This document shows positions 62,553-64,000 of a stretch of 64,000 nucleotides of DNA, piece after piece. This stretch comes from Micromonospora vinacea (GTDB taxonomy: Bacteria > Actinomycetota > Actinomycetes > Mycobacteriales > Micromonosporaceae): positions 4,774,001-4,838,000 of the forward strand of contig NZ_JADOTY010000001.1 in the NCBI RefSeq assembly GCF_015751785.1, in the 5' to 3' direction. The notes beneath the pieces were generated by a model. It did not search any database. It had not been told where the DNA came from and was given only the letters and a program-made list of their open reading frames with translations. Made by a program: the position numbers and the translations under genes. Each line of letters starts with the position of its first letter. The first letter of the stretch is position 1.

Positions 62553-63124
62553 GTCAGGTCCCTGGTAACCGCCCCAACCCTGCGGCGGACACGGCCCGCG
62601 CCGGCGCGACGGCCGTACAAGGGGGCACACAGCGACGTCAGGACCTCAGACACGTCACACCCCAGGTCGTCGTTGACCTCGGCCGGGCCCACGACCAACA
62701 GCTGGCGGCCCTGCGCGGACAGCAAAGCCTCAACGTACTCGGCTCCGAACCCGGCGAACCGATCCCGGTGCTCGACCACAATGGTCGACACAGCCGGGTC
62801 GCGCAACAAGAGGACGAACTTTCGCAGTGCCCGTTGAGCGCTGAACCGACCTCGGTGACCAAACGATCGACGGCAAAGCGCTGACCGGTAGCCCACAAAG
62901 TCACCCGGGCGACTTGCCGGTCCAGGTCCGGCTCCTGATCGGCCGAGGACACTCGGGCGTACACCGCAACCTGCCCAGCGTCCGGCGCCGCACCGGTCAA
63001 TGGCTCACCGACCATGATGAGCCGGCCGAGCCGGTCGGAAGGAACGGGCAACGTTCCCGACCCGTACCCGCCGCGCGGTCGCGTACGAGATACCGGTAGC
63101 CGCCGCCCACTCCTTCAAGTTCAC
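62549..63124 (-). pseudogene. tnpA: IS607-type serine recombinase TnpA, broken by frameshifts
   Basis: Three frames join to one IS607 TnpA. From GTG 63124 comes an HTH start (VNLKEWAAATGISYATARR). After a shift near 63067 the next frame gives TLPVPSDRLGRLIMVGEPL, VAVYARVSSADQEPDLDRQ (catalytic Ser) and VTEVGSALNGH. At 62826/62827 one base appears lost, after which LRKFVLLLRDPAVSTIVVEHRDRF and the C terminus continue to 62549. Two separate shifts argue against a single reading error. No functional transposase remains unless supplied in trans. Confidence 0.85.
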
Positions 63125-63186
63125 ACCGCCACTTTAGACAAATCCTGAACACTCCTAATCGTCAGCGCGCTAGCAGTTGCTTCCTC

Positions 63187-64000
63187 CTAGCGGCCGGCGG
63201 GGGTGGCCTTCCCACCCGCGATCACGTACGCCGCCTCCGGAGATGACACGGTAGTCGGGTCTGTCGCCGCCCAGTAGTGGCCGTCGGGAAAGCGGTAGAG
63301 CGCGACCGACTCCTGACGCATCCGGGTGGAGTAGCCGGGCTGGCTGGGCAGGACGTATCCGCTGCCGGAGCCGGTGTCCCGGATGATGCACGGATCGGTG
63401 AAGTGCTCGTGCAGGTGGTCGACGAACTCGGTGACCCGGTCGGTGAGGTCCCCCGAGATCGCGACGTAGTCGAGCACCGACACGTGTTGGACCATCTCGC
63501 ACAGCCCCACGCCGCCGGCGTGTGGGCACACCGGCACGTCGAACTTCGCGGCGAGCAGCAGCACGGCGACGATCTCGTTGATGCTGGCCAACCGGCCGGT
63601 GTCCAGTTGGCAGAAGTCGATGGCCTCGGCTTGGAACAGCTGCTTGAACATCACCCGGTTGTGGCAGTGCTCGCCGGTGGCGACGCCGATCGGAGCGACG
63701 GCGCGGCGGACGGCCGCGTGGCCCAGGATGTCGTCGGGGCTGGTCGGCTCCTCGATCCACAGTGGTGTGAACTGGGCGAGGGCGGTGACCCAGTCGATGG
63801 CCTGGCCGACGTCCCACACCTGGTTGGCGTCGATCATGAGGTGGCGATCCGGCCCGAGGATCTCCCGCGCGATCGAGCACCGGCGGATGTCGTCGTCGAG
63901 GTTGGCGCCCACCTTGAGCTTGACGTAGCCGTAGCCGGTGTCCACCGCCTCCTGGCACAGTCGGCGCAGTTTGTCGTCGCCGTAGCCGAGCCAGCCCGCC
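63187..64000 (-). CDS. fucD: L-fuconate dehydratase (enolase superfamily), 5' part beyond the window
   Basis: This is the C-terminal 270 residues of a mandelate-racemase-type enolase, lacking its start at the window edge. Visible residues are the KxK base motif (VKLKVGANL), metal ligands in MIDANQVWD and WIEEPTSPDD, and ATGEHCHN. The signature CPHAGGVGLCEMVQHVSVLDY, followed by VTEFVDHLHEHF and PGYSTRMRQESV, is the same region as in L-fuconate dehydratases, including human ENOSF1. It converts L-fuconate to 2-keto-3-deoxy-L-fuconate. It is on the minus strand upstream of the IS element and GntR gene, and may once have been adjacent to gntR. Confidence 0.9.
   Translation of the reverse strand, partial: AGWLGYGDDKLRRLCQEAVDTGYGYVKLKVGANLDDDIRRCSIAREILGPDRHLMIDANQVWDVGQAIDWVTALAQFTPLWIEEPTSPDDILGHAAVRRAVAPIGVATGEHCHNRVMFKQLFQAEAIDFCQLDTGRLASINEIVAVLLLAAKFDVPVCPHAGGVGLCEMVQHVSVLDYVAISGDLTDRVTEFVDHLHEHFTDPCIIRDTGSGSGYVLPSQPGYSTRMRQESVALYRFPDGHYWAATDPTTVSSPEAAYVIAGGKATPAGR

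Larger units (their letters stand above)
61180..63137 (-). mobile_element. IS607-family insertion element, probably immobilised
   Basis: The element holds a frameshifted serine-recombinase tnpA and an intact-looking tnpB, on the same strand and overlapping (GTGA at 62549-62552). A CTAAAG core occurs just outside tnpA (63132-63137) and at the tnpB stop (61180-61185), marking probable ends. IS607 elements lack long terminal repeats, so the edges are approximate. It separates fucD from the GntR gene. Confidence 0.8.

Overview
The window is high-GC DNA from a filamentous actinomycete. The family is probably Micromonosporaceae (Micromonospora-like). I infer this from the strong G/C third-position bias, frequent GTG and occasional TTG starts, many stop-start overlaps of 1-4 bp, the NIT-kinase/Roadblock pair, an IdeR/DmdR-type iron box and many secreted glycan-degrading enzymes. 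No rRNA, tRNA or CRISPR array was seen. Every assignment comes from reading the sequence; no database was searched.

Layout. 1-2.5 kb: tail of an FAD monooxygenase, a UPF0303 protein and an unusual zinc-knuckle SDR. 2.6-7.5 kb: a four-gene ferric-siderophore uptake operon (ATPase, lipoprotein, fused FecCD permease, siderophore-interacting reductase) behind a perfect iron box that touches the first start codon. 7.6-17.3 kb: an AfsR-like BTAD/NTPase regulator, a DrrAB-type ABC exporter, an AraC regulator, a methyltransferase, a DHFR-fold reductase, an unknown protein and a GNAT. 17.6-28.3 kb, all on the minus strand: P450, XRE regulator, NIT-type sensor kinase, Roadblock protein, then a complete branched-chain amino acid-type ABC transporter (LivK-H-M-G-F) and a methyltransferase. 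This looks like a partial conservon joined to a transporter.

28.7-33.4 kb: a secreted GH2 enzyme with AbfB module, divergent from a LacI regulator, then a secreted trypsin. 33.5-42.3 kb: pyridoxal kinase, then a minus-strand run of acetamidase/formamidase, WGR/beta-propeller protein and a tight three-gene unit (DUF559-type nuclease, winged-helix-like protein, 1,080-residue double ATPase of Orc/BrxC-like plus HerA type) ending in a small monooxygenase. The three-gene unit is the best candidate for an undescribed genome-defence or DNA-processing system. 42.4-50.8 kb: chitin/glycan degradation (CE4 deacetylase divergent from GH19 chitinase, and a 1,871-residue GH92 enzyme).

50.9-53.2 kb: a divergent TetR/MFS exporter pair with three copies of one 16-bp operator. 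53.3-55.0 kb: a cobalamin riboswitch followed by CbtB, CbtA and a degenerate histidine phosphatase. 55.3-64 kb: a non-phosphorylating L-fucose catabolic cluster (lactonase-type amidohydrolase, sugar ABC transporter, aldo/keto reductase, GntR regulator, L-fuconate dehydratase). It has two LacI-type palindromic operators and is interrupted between fucD and the gntR gene by an IS607-family element with an intact-looking TnpB and a frameshifted serine recombinase.
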